The notes: generated from the letters alone by a model not told the origin. 64,000 bases of DNA from an uncultured Coriobacteriales bacterium (GCA_934636245.1 CAKUAI010000005.1:124001-188000), one strand, 5' to 3'; positions 1 through 9,262 are shown, numbered from the stretch's first letter. Translations and numbers: made by a program.

Positions 1-1276
1 TCGCTACGGGCGGCGTCCAGCTATGCTCGCTGTCTGTTCGAGTCGCCCGAGCTCCCTGCCCCTCAATCCCCATGTACGCCAACATCCCGGCCACGGCTTG
101 CTTTGTCGCCTCCACCGTGTGCACCACGGTCTTGGGGCCCGTGACCACGTCGCCTGCCGCAAACACGCCGGCAACGCTCGTCTGGCCTTGCCCATCGACG
201 CACAGAAGGCCACGGTCGTCACAGGTGAGGCCCTTGGTGGTGGACACGAGCTTGCTCAGTGGCTTTTGCGAGGCGGCGATGATCACCGTGTCGCACGCCA
301 CCTGGTCGAGCTCCTCCTCGTAGCCGACCACTTTGTCCTCGGCGTCGAACAGCGCCGTCTTGAAGACGGGGCCGGTCTCATTGATGGCGCACACCGCCTT
401 GCCGTACACGATGTCGGCGCCATCGAGCTGGGCATACTCCACCTCGTCTGAGCTGGCCGAGACATGCTTGGAGCGCGCGTAGAGCGTCACGCGCCGGGCG
501 CCGTGGCGAAACGCCGTGCGTGCCACGTCCATGGCGGTGTTTCCCACGCCGATGACGGCCACGTCCTCGCCGATCTCGTACGAGTCGGGGCTCACGAGAT
601 AGTCGAGGCCAAAGTGCACGTTGCCGCGTGTCTCCCCGGGGATGCCGAGCGTCTTTGCGCGCCAGGTGCCCGTGCCCACGAACACGGCATCGTATCCGTC
701 GCGGAAAAGGTCCTCGATGAGCAGGGCCTCGCCAATCGCCGTGTTGGGGCGGATTTTGACGCCGAGGTCCTCGAGCGCGGTGCGAAAGCGCCTCACTGCC
801 GAGCGCGGCAAGCGAAAGTCGGGGATGCCGTAGCGCATGACGCCGCCCACCTCAGAGCGCTGCTCAAACACGGTGACGTCGCATCCCGCCTTGCCCAGCA
901 TGAACGCGGCCACGATGCCGGCCGACCCGCTGCCGATGACAGCGACCTTCTTGCCGCGAGGAGCAGGCGCTTCGAGCCGCATGCGGTCGAGGTATGCGTC
1001 GGACACGTAGCTTTCGATGGCCCAAAACTGCACGGGAGACCCCTTGCGACCCAGCACGCAGGCTCCCTGGCACTGCTCGCCATGGTTGCACACGAGCGCG
1101 CACGCAAACGAGAGAGGGTTGTTGGCAAAGAGCGCGGCCCCTGCCTCCTCAATGCGGCGTTCGCGGAAGAGGTCCACAACCTGGGGGATGGGTGTGTGCA
1201 CCGGGCATGCCTCCTGGCAGCGCGGTCGCTTGCAGCGCAGGCAGCGCTGCGCCTCCTCGATGATATGCAACGTCAT
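1..1276 (-). CDS. GltD-like NAD(P)/FAD oxidoreductase, 3' end cut by window edge
   Basis: The frame opens at the ATG at 1276 and stays open to base 1, so the C-terminus is outside the window. The N-terminal domain has cysteines C12, C15, C20 and C24 followed by P25, then C59, C65 and C69. This is the ferredoxin-like pattern of the glutamate synthase small subunit / dihydropyrimidine dehydrogenase family. A Rossmann motif (VIGSGSAGI) follows near residue 108, and a GIGN-like second dinucleotide motif (VIGVGNTAMD) and a C-terminal AGDVVTGPK segment complete the FAD/NADPH pattern. The family moves electrons from NAD(P)H through FAD to a partner subunit. No GltB-like large subunit is visible here, so calling it glutamate synthase would be unsafe. 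It lies divergent to the lipoprotein gene at 1445. Confidence 0.85.
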   Translation of the reverse strand, partial: MTLHIIEEAQRCLRCKRPRCQEACPVHTPIPQVVDLFRERRIEEAGAALFANNPLSFACALVCNHGEQCQGACVLGRKGSPVQFWAIESYVSDAYLDRMRLEAPAPRGKKVAVIGSGSAGIVAAFMLGKAGCDVTVFEQRSEVGGVMRYGIPDFRLPRSAVRRFRTALEDLGVKIRPNTAIGEALLIEDLFRDGYDAVFVGTGTWRAKTLGIPGETRGNVHFGLDYLVSPDSYEIGEDVAVIGVGNTAMDVARTAFRHGARRVTLYARSKHVSASSDEVEYAQLDGADIVYGKAVCAINETGPVFKTALFDAEDKVVGYEEELDQVACDTVIIAASQKPLSKLVSTTKGLTCDDRGLLCVDGQGQTSVAGVFAAGDVVTGPKTVVHTVEATKQAVAGMLAYMGIEGQGARATRTDSEHSWTPPVA

Positions 1277-1444
1277 GGTTGTCCTCTCTCCTCACTCACA
1301 GGCTCTCACGGCAGATGATAGAGGACGCGCTTTCTCCCAATGTGCATATCCCGCGCATCCTGGCCGGCGGTGCCCCTCATTTTTCATGTCAAGCATCCAG
1401 GTCTCTGCTATCATTGCTCGGTTGGAGAAGTAAAGGGAGGCGGT

Positions 1445-2278
1445 ATGCTTACAAGAAGGTCGTTCATTGCCTGTACAAGCGCAAGTTTGCCTGCAGTTGG
1501 AGCATGCCTTCTTGCGGGTTGCTCCTCTGCCGCGTCCGAGCCGGAAGATGAAAACGACCTCCCTGTGCTTGTCGTGGGTTCTGGCATATATACTCCTTTT
1601 AGCTATCTTGATGAAAACGGTGAGCCTGCGGGCATTGATGTCGATATCCTTATGGAGGCCTGCAAACGTTCGGGTTATGCGCTTGATATGCGCTACATCG
1701 ACTGGGAAGACAAACTTGAGCTGCTTGAGAGCGGCACGATAGATGCCATTGGCTGCTGTTTTTCGATGACGGACCGTGAAGACAAATATCGTTGGGCGGG
1801 GCCTTATATGCAGGGCCGTCAAGTGATTGCCGTTGCTGCAGATAGCGATATCTACGCATTGGCTGATCTTACGGATAAGGTGGTCGCTGTCCAGTCCGCC
1901 TCTACCTCGGAGAAGGTTTTCCTCGATGACTTTGTAGATGAGGCCTCTCTGCCTCGGGTTGGACTGCTGTATTGTCTGCAAGACCGCTCGCTGCTGTACC
2001 CGATGCTTGCCAACGGGTATGTCGATGCGATTGCTGGATACAATATTGTCATCCAGAAGTATATGACCGATTACGGTATGGACTTTCGCATTCTTGAAGA
2101 GCCCCTGCAGATGGTCAATCTGGGATTTGCTTTCGCCCTGAACGACTCGCGCGGCATTGATGTGCGTCTCGATGATGCACTTTCTGAAATGTATGCTGAC
2201 GGCACGCTGGAGTCTATTGCCTCCAAATATTTGTCTGCTGCGTCCAGTTTCTTGGGGGTGGACGCCCATGTCTGCTGA
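1445..2278 (+). CDS. Extracellular solute-binding lipoprotein, family 3 (amino-acid type)
   Basis: 277 residues. The start at 1445 follows an AAAGGGAGG ribosome site; an in-frame upstream ATG at 1340 has no such site. The N-terminus reads MLTRRSF then a hydrophobic stretch ending in LLAGC, a lipobox with Cys about residue 25, so it is probably an anchored lipoprotein. The body matches the periplasmic-binding fold of polar amino-acid receptors (GIDVDILMEACKR, SGTIDAIGCCFSMTDR). No ABC permease or ATPase is nearby. Instead its stop overlaps the start of a hybrid histidine kinase by 11 bp. This suggests a sensing role, presenting a ligand to the kinase, rather than transport. The ligand is unknown. 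Confidence 0.85.
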   Translation: MLTRRSFIACTSASLPAVGACLLAGCSSAASEPEDENDLPVLVVGSGIYTPFSYLDENGEPAGIDVDILMEACKRSGYALDMRYIDWEDKLELLESGTIDAIGCCFSMTDREDKYRWAGPYMQGRQVIAVAADSDIYALADLTDKVVAVQSASTSEKVFLDDFVDEASLPRVGLLYCLQDRSLLYPMLANGYVDAIAGYNIVIQKYMTDYGMDFRILEEPLQMVNLGFAFALNDSRGIDVRLDDALSEMYADGTLESIASKYLSAASSFLGVDAHVC

Positions 2279-4520
2279 AGATATCCTCGAGTCGGCCTCG
2301 ATGTCGCCCGTGGTAAAAGCCAGACCAAGCGGGAAGCTTTGGGCCGCGGTGGTAGTTGGCGGGTTTGTTTTGATCGTTTTGGCGGGCCTCGCAGGTTTCA
2401 ATTCGACGATCTCGTATGTGACAACGAGGGTTACCCAGAATATTGGTTATATCAAAGACCAGGAGCTCGTCTACGATTCCTACAATGCTGCAAGCGATAC
2501 CAAAAGCGCCCTTCACGTGCTTGAGAACGCGAGTCAGCTTGCGCGTAACTTGGAGTCTGACAAGGAGGACTTGTCGGAATCGACGCTAGAGCGCTATGTC
2601 AGGGACTTGCGGCTTACGGGCATTGTCATTCTTGATGGCACCGGCAATGTCGAAGCCCAATATTCCAATGATGACGTGGACGCCGCTGCCTTGCAAAAAT
2701 GGATTGGCAAGGACGCTCTGCTGAATGTGGCCGAATGTCCCGCTAAGGTGTATGCCGCTCGAGCAGATTTACCCGACGGCTCCTATGCAGACATCGCTGC
2801 CGCCTGTCGCAGCGATGCTCCTGGTATTGCGGTGGTGTACAGCCATATCACTGCGGCTTTTGCGGACAAATACACGCTTTCCCAACAAAGCCTTCTTGAT
2901 GGTTATGATATTGCTCACTCCGGAACCATTGTTATCGAACGTGCGGGCAGTTTTGTGGCTTCAAACGACCCCGATATTGTCCAAGCGGCCGCTTGGGGAG
3001 ATGCCGAGTTCCGCAACACCCCGATTCAGCAACTTAAAACGATGGATTCGAACGAGGATGAGCTGTCGTTCATATGGCACAACGCTCGCTGGTATGTCGG
3101 CGCGATGGGCCAGGTGCGCAATTACTACATCTATGTATACATTCCCGCGGTATCGCTCATGGGACAAGCGGTGCAGTTTGCCTTTTCCGCCTGCGCCATA
3201 TACGTTGTTGCAGTTGCTGCCATCGTTCTTAAAAAGCGCAGCGACGACCGTTCTCATTATGAGCAGAGCCTCGCGCGCGAGAAGGAATACAACGAGCGCC
3301 TGGCGTTGTCAGCCCATGTGGCGCAAGAGGCCAACAGCGCAAAGACTGTGTTTCTCCAGCGTATGAGCCATGACATTCGCACCCCCATCAACGGCATTCG
3401 CGGCATGATTGAGATAGCCGATTCATGTCCGGACGATTTGGAGCGCCAAGCGCAATGTCGTCATAAGATTTGGGACGCGTCGACCCTACTGCTCAACCTT
3501 GTGAACGAGGTTCTTGATACGAGCAAACTTGAGAGCGGTGAGGTCACGCTCGTGAAGGCCCCGCTCAACGTGTGCGCGATGAATACCGAGCTCGTGCAGC
3601 TTGTGGAGTCACATGCAGCCGGCTGTGGCGTGAAGGTCCTTCTTGAAGAACATCCCATCCAGCATCCCAATGTTTTGGCGAGCCCGACGCACCTGAAGCG
3701 CTTGCTTTTGAATTTTCTGTCCAATGCCATCAAATACAACCGCCCTGGTGGCACGGTCACATTTGGATGCAAAGAAGTGTCCTACTCCGATGGGGTGGTC
3801 ACCCTGCAGTATACGTGTGCCGATACGGGCATCGGCATGAGCGAAGAGTTCCAGAGCCACGTGTTTGAGCCGTTTGCCTGCGAGGGGCGTGTGAAGCCCG
3901 TGCAAGGGAGCAACGGCTTGGGATTGTCAATCGCAAAGGGCCTCGTTGAGCTCATGGGCGGCACTGTGAGCTTTACGAGCAAAGAGGGTGAGGGGACTAC
4001 GTTTGTGCTGGTCTTGCCTTTTGAGGTGACCGATCAAACTGCGGTGAGTTCTCAGGAAGCCAGCCCAGAGCCGCTTGTTTGCGGCACGGTCGAGGGAATG
4101 AAAGTGCTTGTCGCCGAGGATAACGACCTCAATCGCGAGATAGCCGAGTTCATGCTTGATGCGGCGGGCGTGCACTCCGTGTGCGTCTCGGACGGCGCTC
4201 AGGCGCTGGCTGCATTCGAGTCCTCGGCTCCGTGGGAGTTTGACGCTGTACTGCTCGACATTATGATGCCCGTAATGGACGGCCTCGAGACTGTTCGCAA
4301 CATTCGTGCACTTCAGCGTCCCGATGCGGCTCGCATGCCTATTCTTGCTATGACAGCCAACGCCTTTTCCGATGATGTGAAGCGAAGCCTCCAGGCGGGA
4401 TTCACCGAACATCTTTCCAAACCGCTCGACTCGGCAACGCTTGTGAGCGCCTTACAGCGAGCACGTGCCGAGATGGCTTGTCATAAACCGGCTCCGTCTG
4501 CAGAAAGCGGCTTAATATAG
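2268..4520 (+). CDS. Membrane hybrid histidine kinase with receiver domain
   Basis: 750 residues from the ATG at 2268, which has GGGGGTGG upstream. Membrane segments at about 24-44 and 300-322 bracket a roughly 250-residue extracytoplasmic sensor region. A HisKA domain follows with phospho-acceptor His368 in MSHDIRTPING, then a HATPase domain with N box (LLNFLSNAIKYN), G1 (DTGIGMS) and G2 (GLGLSIAKG). A C-terminal receiver domain has Asp664 in LLDIMMPVMDG and the conserved LSKPLD lysine. Because the receiver is terminal, phosphate probably passes on to the separate HPt protein encoded at 4677. Overlap with the lipoprotein gene implies co-translation and a shared signal. No output-type response regulator is adjacent, so the target is unknown. 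Confidence 0.9.
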   Translation: MSAEDILESASMSPVVKARPSGKLWAAVVVGGFVLIVLAGLAGFNSTISYVTTRVTQNIGYIKDQELVYDSYNAASDTKSALHVLENASQLARNLESDKEDLSESTLERYVRDLRLTGIVILDGTGNVEAQYSNDDVDAAALQKWIGKDALLNVAECPAKVYAARADLPDGSYADIAAACRSDAPGIAVVYSHITAAFADKYTLSQQSLLDGYDIAHSGTIVIERAGSFVASNDPDIVQAAAWGDAEFRNTPIQQLKTMDSNEDELSFIWHNARWYVGAMGQVRNYYIYVYIPAVSLMGQAVQFAFSACAIYVVAVAAIVLKKRSDDRSHYEQSLAREKEYNERLALSAHVAQEANSAKTVFLQRMSHDIRTPINGIRGMIEIADSCPDDLERQAQCRHKIWDASTLLLNLVNEVLDTSKLESGEVTLVKAPLNVCAMNTELVQLVESHAAGCGVKVLLEEHPIQHPNVLASPTHLKRLLLNFLSNAIKYNRPGGTVTFGCKEVSYSDGVVTLQYTCADTGIGMSEEFQSHVFEPFACEGRVKPVQGSNGLGLSIAKGLVELMGGTVSFTSKEGEGTTFVLVLPFEVTDQTAVSSQEASPEPLVCGTVEGMKVLVAEDNDLNREIAEFMLDAAGVHSVCVSDGAQALAAFESSAPWEFDAVLLDIMMPVMDGLETVRNIRALQRPDAARMPILAMTANAFSDDVKRSLQAGFTEHLSKPLDSATLVSALQRARAEMACHKPAPSAESGLI

Positions 4521-4676
4521 TGATTGCCCACGGTAACATTTCGTCCTATCCTTGAACGTGCACTTCGACGAGGAGTAGGGAACGCCGGAATTTGTAATGG
4601 GATGGCGAGAAGGGTGTCATGCGGGTGATTTGCCCAAGGACATGCCATTCATTCGATTGGGGAGTTGGGACTGTAT

Positions 4677-5039
4677 ATGACTGATATCTGCGCGGCATAT
4701 GAGAGCATCGGCGCCGATTTTGACGATGCCGTCCGCCGTTTTGGTTCACAGACTCTCGTAGAGCGTTTTGCGGGCATGTTCTTGCAGGACAAGAGCTTTG
4801 CCGAACTCGAGGAAGCGCTTGCTGCGCACAATGCACGCGCTGCGTTTCGTGCGGCGCACACGCTCAAGGGAGTTGCGCTCAACCTGAGCCTCTCCAACCT
4901 GGCCGCCCCCGCCGTCGAGGTCACCGAGGCCCTGCGACCCTGCATCCTCGAGGGCGTCGACATCGAGCCCCTCATGGTGCCCCTGCGCAAAGCCTACAAC
5001 GAGACCGTCGCCGCCCTGGGAGCAACCCTGGGGGAATAG
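4677..5039 (+). CDS. HPt-domain phosphotransfer protein
   Basis: 120 residues. I chose the ATG at 4677; a TTG at 4665 abuts the GGGGAG ribosome site and is less likely. His61 sits in AAHTLKGVALN, the canonical histidine phosphotransfer motif, within an all-helical small protein of normal HPt length. It follows the hybrid kinase by 156 bp in the same direction and completes a His-Asp-His relay (H368, D664, H61). The final Asp-containing regulator is not nearby. It converges with the LuxR gene ending at 5078, leaving 38 bp with no clear terminator. Confidence 0.88.
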   Translation: MTDICAAYESIGADFDDAVRRFGSQTLVERFAGMFLQDKSFAELEEALAAHNARAAFRAAHTLKGVALNLSLSNLAAPAVEVTEALRPCILEGVDIEPLMVPLRKAYNETVAALGATLGE

Positions 5040-5077
5040 GCGTACCGGAGGCTGTGACTTGACCTTTGAGCGCGTGC

Positions 5078-6730
5078 TCAGGGACGGAACCTCTCCACGA
5101 GCTCTTTGAGTTGCTCGCGGCTGTGTACGTCGAGTTTGGCGTAGAGGTTGCGCGCGTGGGTGCGTACGGTGCTTTCCGACAGACACAGCGCCTCGCCGAT
5201 CTGCGCTTTGCTGAGGTCGCGTATCAGAAGGCGCGCGATGTCTATCTCGCGGCGTGTGAGATCATAATGCCTGCCCATCAGTAGAAGTCGCGTCTCGATG
5301 TCGTCGGCGGCCGATGCCGAAATCGTGTTTGATGCCGAAGGGATTGCGGTTGCCGGCATTGCGGTGCTTGTTACCGCTCCGGCCATGTTGGCCATCGTTT
5401 CTGGGGCGCCGGTTTTGACTTCACGGGGGAAGACGGATGTACGCATATTGGTGCGGGGTGCTTCCTGCTTTCGCGAATCGCCTTCAGTGGAATCCGTGCC
5501 GTCCAAATCGGCAAAAAGCGGTCGCGTGAGAGGCGTCGAGCTGCTTATCAGCAGAAACATGCTACCGGCAAGCAGCACAATCATGCACATGGCGACGAGC
5601 ATGGGCGAGGAGTCGTAGGGACCCACCCCCATGGCGATGAGACGGCCTGCCTCGCGGGGCACTTGGTGGGTGAACCAAACGGCTCCCAGCACAAGGTAGC
5701 TCGGCACGTGCGCATTGCGTGCCACGTCGTAGCTGACGTACCACAATACGGCGAGTGTGAATGTGTTTGCGACGGTGACCAGCGCAGAACCCGCCTGCAT
5801 GAGCTGCGGGGTGAGGCAGGCGAGCAGGAGCACTCCGATGACAAGCAGGGCCAAAGACATGTTCCACAACGCCGAAAGGCGCAGGTGTCGCCCCTTCACC
5901 AAAACCCACCACCATACGGCTGCACACAACAGGCAAGTCAGCAGCTGATGAAGTACGCGCATTGCTGTGGAAAGCTCAATGGCTTGGCCGTAGGGGAAAC
6001 CGCGCGCGAATCCCAAGGCGAGGCTGAACAGGGCAAGGCCCGCAAGAAACCGCGCGAATGTGGTGCGGAACTCACGGGCATAGGGATGGCGCGCAGCCTC
6101 GTGCGATGCGGTGCTCGGCGCGCATTCTGTGGAACCCCTCTCATTGAGGCTTTGCATCGCAGTGCGAAAGGTCACAAGCGACAAAGCGGGCATGAAGGCG
6201 CCTACGAGCATGGTGAGCGGCCTGGGGAGAAAGCCGAGCACGAGCCCGGCCAGACAGCTCAAGGACAGTGCCGAAAACGCATAGAGCAACGACTCTTTGG
6301 GGTTAAGCCGCTCGTAGAAGGTAATCCACATGCCACCGCCCCACACCACCCCGAGCGCCGAGAGAACGCATGCGACCCAGCCCAGCAGGGGCGTCTCTGT
6401 CTCGCTTGCTGCCAGGAGCAACACGCAACCGCAGGTCATAAGGATGCAGCTTGCAACGCCCAGGTGATTTTGGACTTGTGGGGAGAACGAACGGCGAGCG
6501 AAAATCGCCATAAGCACAAGGGTCACGATGCCGCGCGTCAGGTTGACAACGACGGTCGCCATGCCCGAATCGGTGGCGGCATACAGGTCGTATACACAGC
6601 ACTGCAGCCATACGCGTATTGCGGTGAGACCGAGAAAACTGCAGGAGAACAGCGGGGCAAATTGGCGAGCGAACCGCGACCACGATGCCTGGCGCGCGCC
6701 TTGTGGCGTGCAGCCTTCCCTTTGTTGCAT
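5078..6730 (-). CDS. Membrane-bound LuxR-family regulator (multi-pass N-terminus)
   Basis: 550 residues from the ATG at 6730, which has a purine-rich site (GGAAGGCGGAAC) just upstream; an in-frame ATG at 6766 is possible. About twelve hydrophobic segments span residues 15-430, resembling a transporter fold. A low-complexity Ala/Ser/Thr/Met linker follows, and the last 60 residues are a GerE/LuxR helix-turn-helix (LTRREIDIARLLIRDL, LSESTVRTHARNLYAKLDVH). This architecture is strongly expanded in Eggerthellaceae, usually beside exported redox enzymes. The flavoprotein gene at 7214-8920 is the natural candidate target (inference). The ligand is unknown. Confidence 0.9.
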   Translation of the reverse strand: MQQREGCTPQGARQASWSRFARQFAPLFSCSFLGLTAIRVWLQCCVYDLYAATDSGMATVVVNLTRGIVTLVLMAIFARRSFSPQVQNHLGVASCILMTCGCVLLLAASETETPLLGWVACVLSALGVVWGGGMWITFYERLNPKESLLYAFSALSLSCLAGLVLGFLPRPLTMLVGAFMPALSLVTFRTAMQSLNERGSTECAPSTASHEAARHPYAREFRTTFARFLAGLALFSLALGFARGFPYGQAIELSTAMRVLHQLLTCLLCAAVWWWVLVKGRHLRLSALWNMSLALLVIGVLLLACLTPQLMQAGSALVTVANTFTLAVLWYVSYDVARNAHVPSYLVLGAVWFTHQVPREAGRLIAMGVGPYDSSPMLVAMCMIVLLAGSMFLLISSSTPLTRPLFADLDGTDSTEGDSRKQEAPRTNMRTSVFPREVKTGAPETMANMAGAVTSTAMPATAIPSASNTISASAADDIETRLLLMGRHYDLTRREIDIARLLIRDLSKAQIGEALCLSESTVRTHARNLYAKLDVHSREQLKELVERFRP

Positions 6731-6931
6731 GTTCCGCCTTCCCCCTGGGTGTACCGAACCCTCCAAAATGCCGTCTCATCAGGGGAAAGTATAGCTTATG
6801 GGAAATGCAAGCACACCAACCATCATGATGTTGGGGCTCTTTGATTCGCGATTGGAGCGAGGCGGTCGATGTGCGGCTGCGTCGATTGACCGCCTGGAGG
6901 AGTACTGCCTTAGATGGCAGGTGCAATGAGG

Positions 6932-6967
6932 CCCGCCGCGCCCAGTGGGGGTACTGGGCGCGGCGGG
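6932..6967. other. Strong GC hairpin, probable terminator of the flavoprotein transcript
   Basis: Perfect 14-bp arms CCCGCCGCGCCCAG and CTGGGCGCGGCGGG around an 8-base loop. It sits downstream of the minus-strand flavoprotein gene and of the tandem repeats at 7048-7242. No T-tract follows on either strand, so a factor-independent terminator is only probable. Confidence 0.5.
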
Positions 6968-7047
6968 AGGGAAGGGGATGATCAGATATGGGGAATGCCC
7001 GAGGTGTATGAGGTGGGCTTGCTCAGATAGAGACCGCCTCGCCAGCT

Positions 7048-7242
7048 TTGACCTTGTTGCCTTAGCTCTCCTGCTGGGCTTCTTCCCAGGCGGGGCCTTG
7101 CTTGACCGTTTTAGCCTTGTGGCCCAACCTTGTCGCCTTAGCCCTCCTGCTGGGCCTCTTCCCAGGTAGAACCAGGCTTGACCGTTTTAGCCTTGTGGCC
7201 CAACCTTGTCGCCTTAGCCCTCCTGCTGGGCCTCTTCCCAGG
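7048..7242 (-). repeat. Tandem duplication of the flavoprotein gene's 3' end (2.7 copies, 76-bp unit)
   Basis: Units begin with TTGACC at 7048, 7102 and 7178. The second and third share a 76-bp period and are almost identical; the first is shorter (54 bp) and diverged. The unit includes the last codons of the flavoprotein CDS: read on the minus strand, each copy again encodes WEEAQQE(G/S) followed by a stop. The copies lie downstream of the stop codon at 7214. The most distal copy continues into a short frame ending KVKAGEAVSI-stop, which may be remnant of an older C-terminus (inference). Confidence 0.85.
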
Positions 7243-8920
7243 TGAGCCAGCCCTCGGGAGTCACGGCGTCGTCATGGCACTGCGTGCAGGTGAGCACGGG
7301 CGCGGCGTCCACGCGGTGGCAGTCGGTGCAAGCGGTGGCGCCGTGCTGCGTGGCATGCTGGTTGAGCTGGCCCTCGACCTCGGTCATCTCGATAAGCGCC
7401 TCGCGGTCGACGGCGACGATACCCAGGTAGGTCAGGGCGCTCATGGCAGCCTGATGGCCGAAGACGTTGATGTCGCAGATTGCGTTGCCGCCCAGACGGT
7501 TACCGCCGTGGATGCCACCCGTGACCTCGCCGGCTGCGAACAGGCCGGGAATGGCCTCGCCGTCGGCGTTGAGCACCTCGGTGTCGGTGTTAATGCGCAG
7601 GCCGCCCATGGTGTGGTGGATGCCGGGGGCCACCTTGATCGCGTAGAACGGGGCGTCCACGATGGACTCACGGGCCTTTTCGCGACCCATGGGGTCATCT
7701 TCGCCGTTGGCAATGGCGTCGTTGTAGGCGGCGATGGTCTCGACGAAGGCCTCGGCGTCGGTGTCCATGAGCTGGCCGAGCTCCTCGATGGTGTCGGCGA
7801 CAAGAGCAAGACCCTTGCTCACGAACTTGCTTTCCACCGACTTGTTGGAGTCATAGACCTTTTTGTCGAACACGGCGTAAGCCCAGCCCTCGGGCTGCTC
7901 CCACTCGGCGGCGGAGACCTTGTCGCGGGTCAGGAGCTCATTGGTGAAGCGCTGACCGTCCTTGTTGATGAGCACGGCGCCGTCGCCGCGGATGCCCTCG
8001 GAAAGAAGGGTTGCCGTGGCCTGCTCAACGGTGGGGTGAACCTGGATCTGGTCGATGTCCACCGTGTCGGCGCCGATGGCCTGGGCCAGCAGGATGCCGT
8101 CGCCGGTGGCGCCGGGCTGGTTGGTGGTCACGGCGTTGAGCAACTCGGGGCGGTACTGGGCGAGCATCTCGTGGTTGGCACCGAAGCCGCCGGCGGTCAC
8201 GATGACGGCCCTGGCGTTGTAGGTGACGCTGGCGCCGGTGCGCAGGTCGGTGGCACGCACGCCGCACACGGCACCGCTGTCGTCGACGAGCAGCTCGTCG
8301 GCGTGCATCTGCGTAACAGCGGCAACGTTGCGCTGCTCGCACTGCTCGCACATGTGGCGCACGAGGTAGGTGCCCACGGCCTCGCCGTCCTCGGGACGGT
8401 GGATGCGCTTGACCGAGGCACCACCGGAGGTGGAGAGCTTCGTGAGGGGCATGCCGCGCTCCTCCAGGCGCTCGAGGGCCGCGTTGGAGTTCTCGCACAT
8501 GAAGGTGATGAGGTCCATGTTGCCCAGCTCATGGCCGCCCTCGAAGGTGTCGTTGGCAAAGAGCTCGACGCTGTCCTCGATGCCCTCGGCCTCCTGAACC
8601 TTGGTGCAGCAGGCGTTCATGCCGCCCTCAGCGCACACGGTGTTGCCGCCGGCCACGGTCATCTTCTCGATAAGCAGCACGCGGGCGCCGCCGTCGTGCG
8701 CGCTCATGGCGGCGGTCATGCCCGCGCCGCCGGCGCCGATGATGACGATGTCGTAGTCGGGTCCGTCCTGGGCGGTGGAGGTCTCCTGCGCCTGGGCGGG
8801 CGCAGTCTGGGAAAGCACGCCCATGCCTGCGAAGGCGACAAGGCCGGCGCCGAGTGCGCCCGTGACGAAAGCGCGGCGGGTCAGTGCGACGTTGCGGGTG
8901 CTGGTGTTAGTGGAGCCCAT
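7214..8920 (-). CDS. Tat-exported fumarate-reductase-like flavoprotein with C-terminal dihaem tail
   Basis: 568 residues from the ATG at 8920 (AGAGGGAACC upstream). A twin-arginine signal has R15-R16 followed by AFVTGALGAGLVAFAG. The FAD-binding domain begins with DIVIIGAGGAGMTAAM near residue 57. The C-terminal half has HHTMGGLRI and GEVTGGIHGGNRLGGN, typical of flavocytochrome c fumarate/urocanate reductase-like proteins. Unusually, two CxxCH haem sites are at the extreme C-terminus, CTDCH (531-535) and CTQCH (545-549), whereas classical flavocytochromes c carry haems at the N-terminus. It is predicted to be an exported reductase of an enoate-type acceptor receiving electrons through its own haems. 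Substrate unknown; probably regulated by the LuxR gene downstream. Confidence 0.88.
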   Translation of the reverse strand: MGSTNTSTRNVALTRRAFVTGALGAGLVAFAGMGVLSQTAPAQAQETSTAQDGPDYDIVIIGAGGAGMTAAMSAHDGGARVLLIEKMTVAGGNTVCAEGGMNACCTKVQEAEGIEDSVELFANDTFEGGHELGNMDLITFMCENSNAALERLEERGMPLTKLSTSGGASVKRIHRPEDGEAVGTYLVRHMCEQCEQRNVAAVTQMHADELLVDDSGAVCGVRATDLRTGASVTYNARAVIVTAGGFGANHEMLAQYRPELLNAVTTNQPGATGDGILLAQAIGADTVDIDQIQVHPTVEQATATLLSEGIRGDGAVLINKDGQRFTNELLTRDKVSAAEWEQPEGWAYAVFDKKVYDSNKSVESKFVSKGLALVADTIEELGQLMDTDAEAFVETIAAYNDAIANGEDDPMGREKARESIVDAPFYAIKVAPGIHHTMGGLRINTDTEVLNADGEAIPGLFAAGEVTGGIHGGNRLGGNAICDINVFGHQAAMSALTYLGIVAVDREALIEMTEVEGQLNQHATQHGATACTDCHRVDAAPVLTCTQCHDDAVTPEGWLTWEEAQQEG

Positions 8921-9175
8921 GGTTCCCTCTTCCTCGTGTGCCTGCAACTGAATGGTTGCAGGCGGGCTGTTTGCCGGGCGGCCTTGTTGGGGGAGTGTCC
9001 CAGGCCGTGCGACTTGTCGATTCACAGCATGCATCCGCGCCGACCGCTCACACTCGTCCGACGGCGCGTGAATTGGTCCGTGCGAGGAGTATGAAAAAAC
9101 TCACACGCGGAAGAATTTGGGCAGGAAGAGGGCAATTTTCGGATACGGTCGACTCATTGGGTTCAAACGTGAAGA

Positions 9176-9262
9176 TTAACATACATTTCAAGTGCTGAAA
9201 TGTATGTTAAATCAACAAAGTACCAGTTGGCGCGATTTTAAAAATCCTGAAATGTATGTTAA
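9176..9262. repeat. Phased half-site element, copy 1 of 3
   Basis: Half-sites are TTAACATACATTTCA (9176-9190), its inverse TGAAATGTATGTTAA (9196-9210) and a third inverse-orientation copy (9248-9262). The segment between the second and third contains AGTTGGCGCG, shared with copies at 15544 and 23119. Starts of sites one, two and three are 20 and 52 bp apart in all three copies. This copy is upstream of the flavoprotein gene, where an operator role would fit. Confidence 0.9.

Noticed and set aside
1340..1444. Longer N-terminus for the solute-binding protein
   Set aside because: It would bury the lipoprotein signal; the ATG at 1445 has a strong ribosome site.
7178..9094. 638-codon plus-strand frame opposite the dihaem flavoprotein
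   Set aside because: Same antisense effect; no ribosome site, no domain, and the minus-strand gene is unambiguous.
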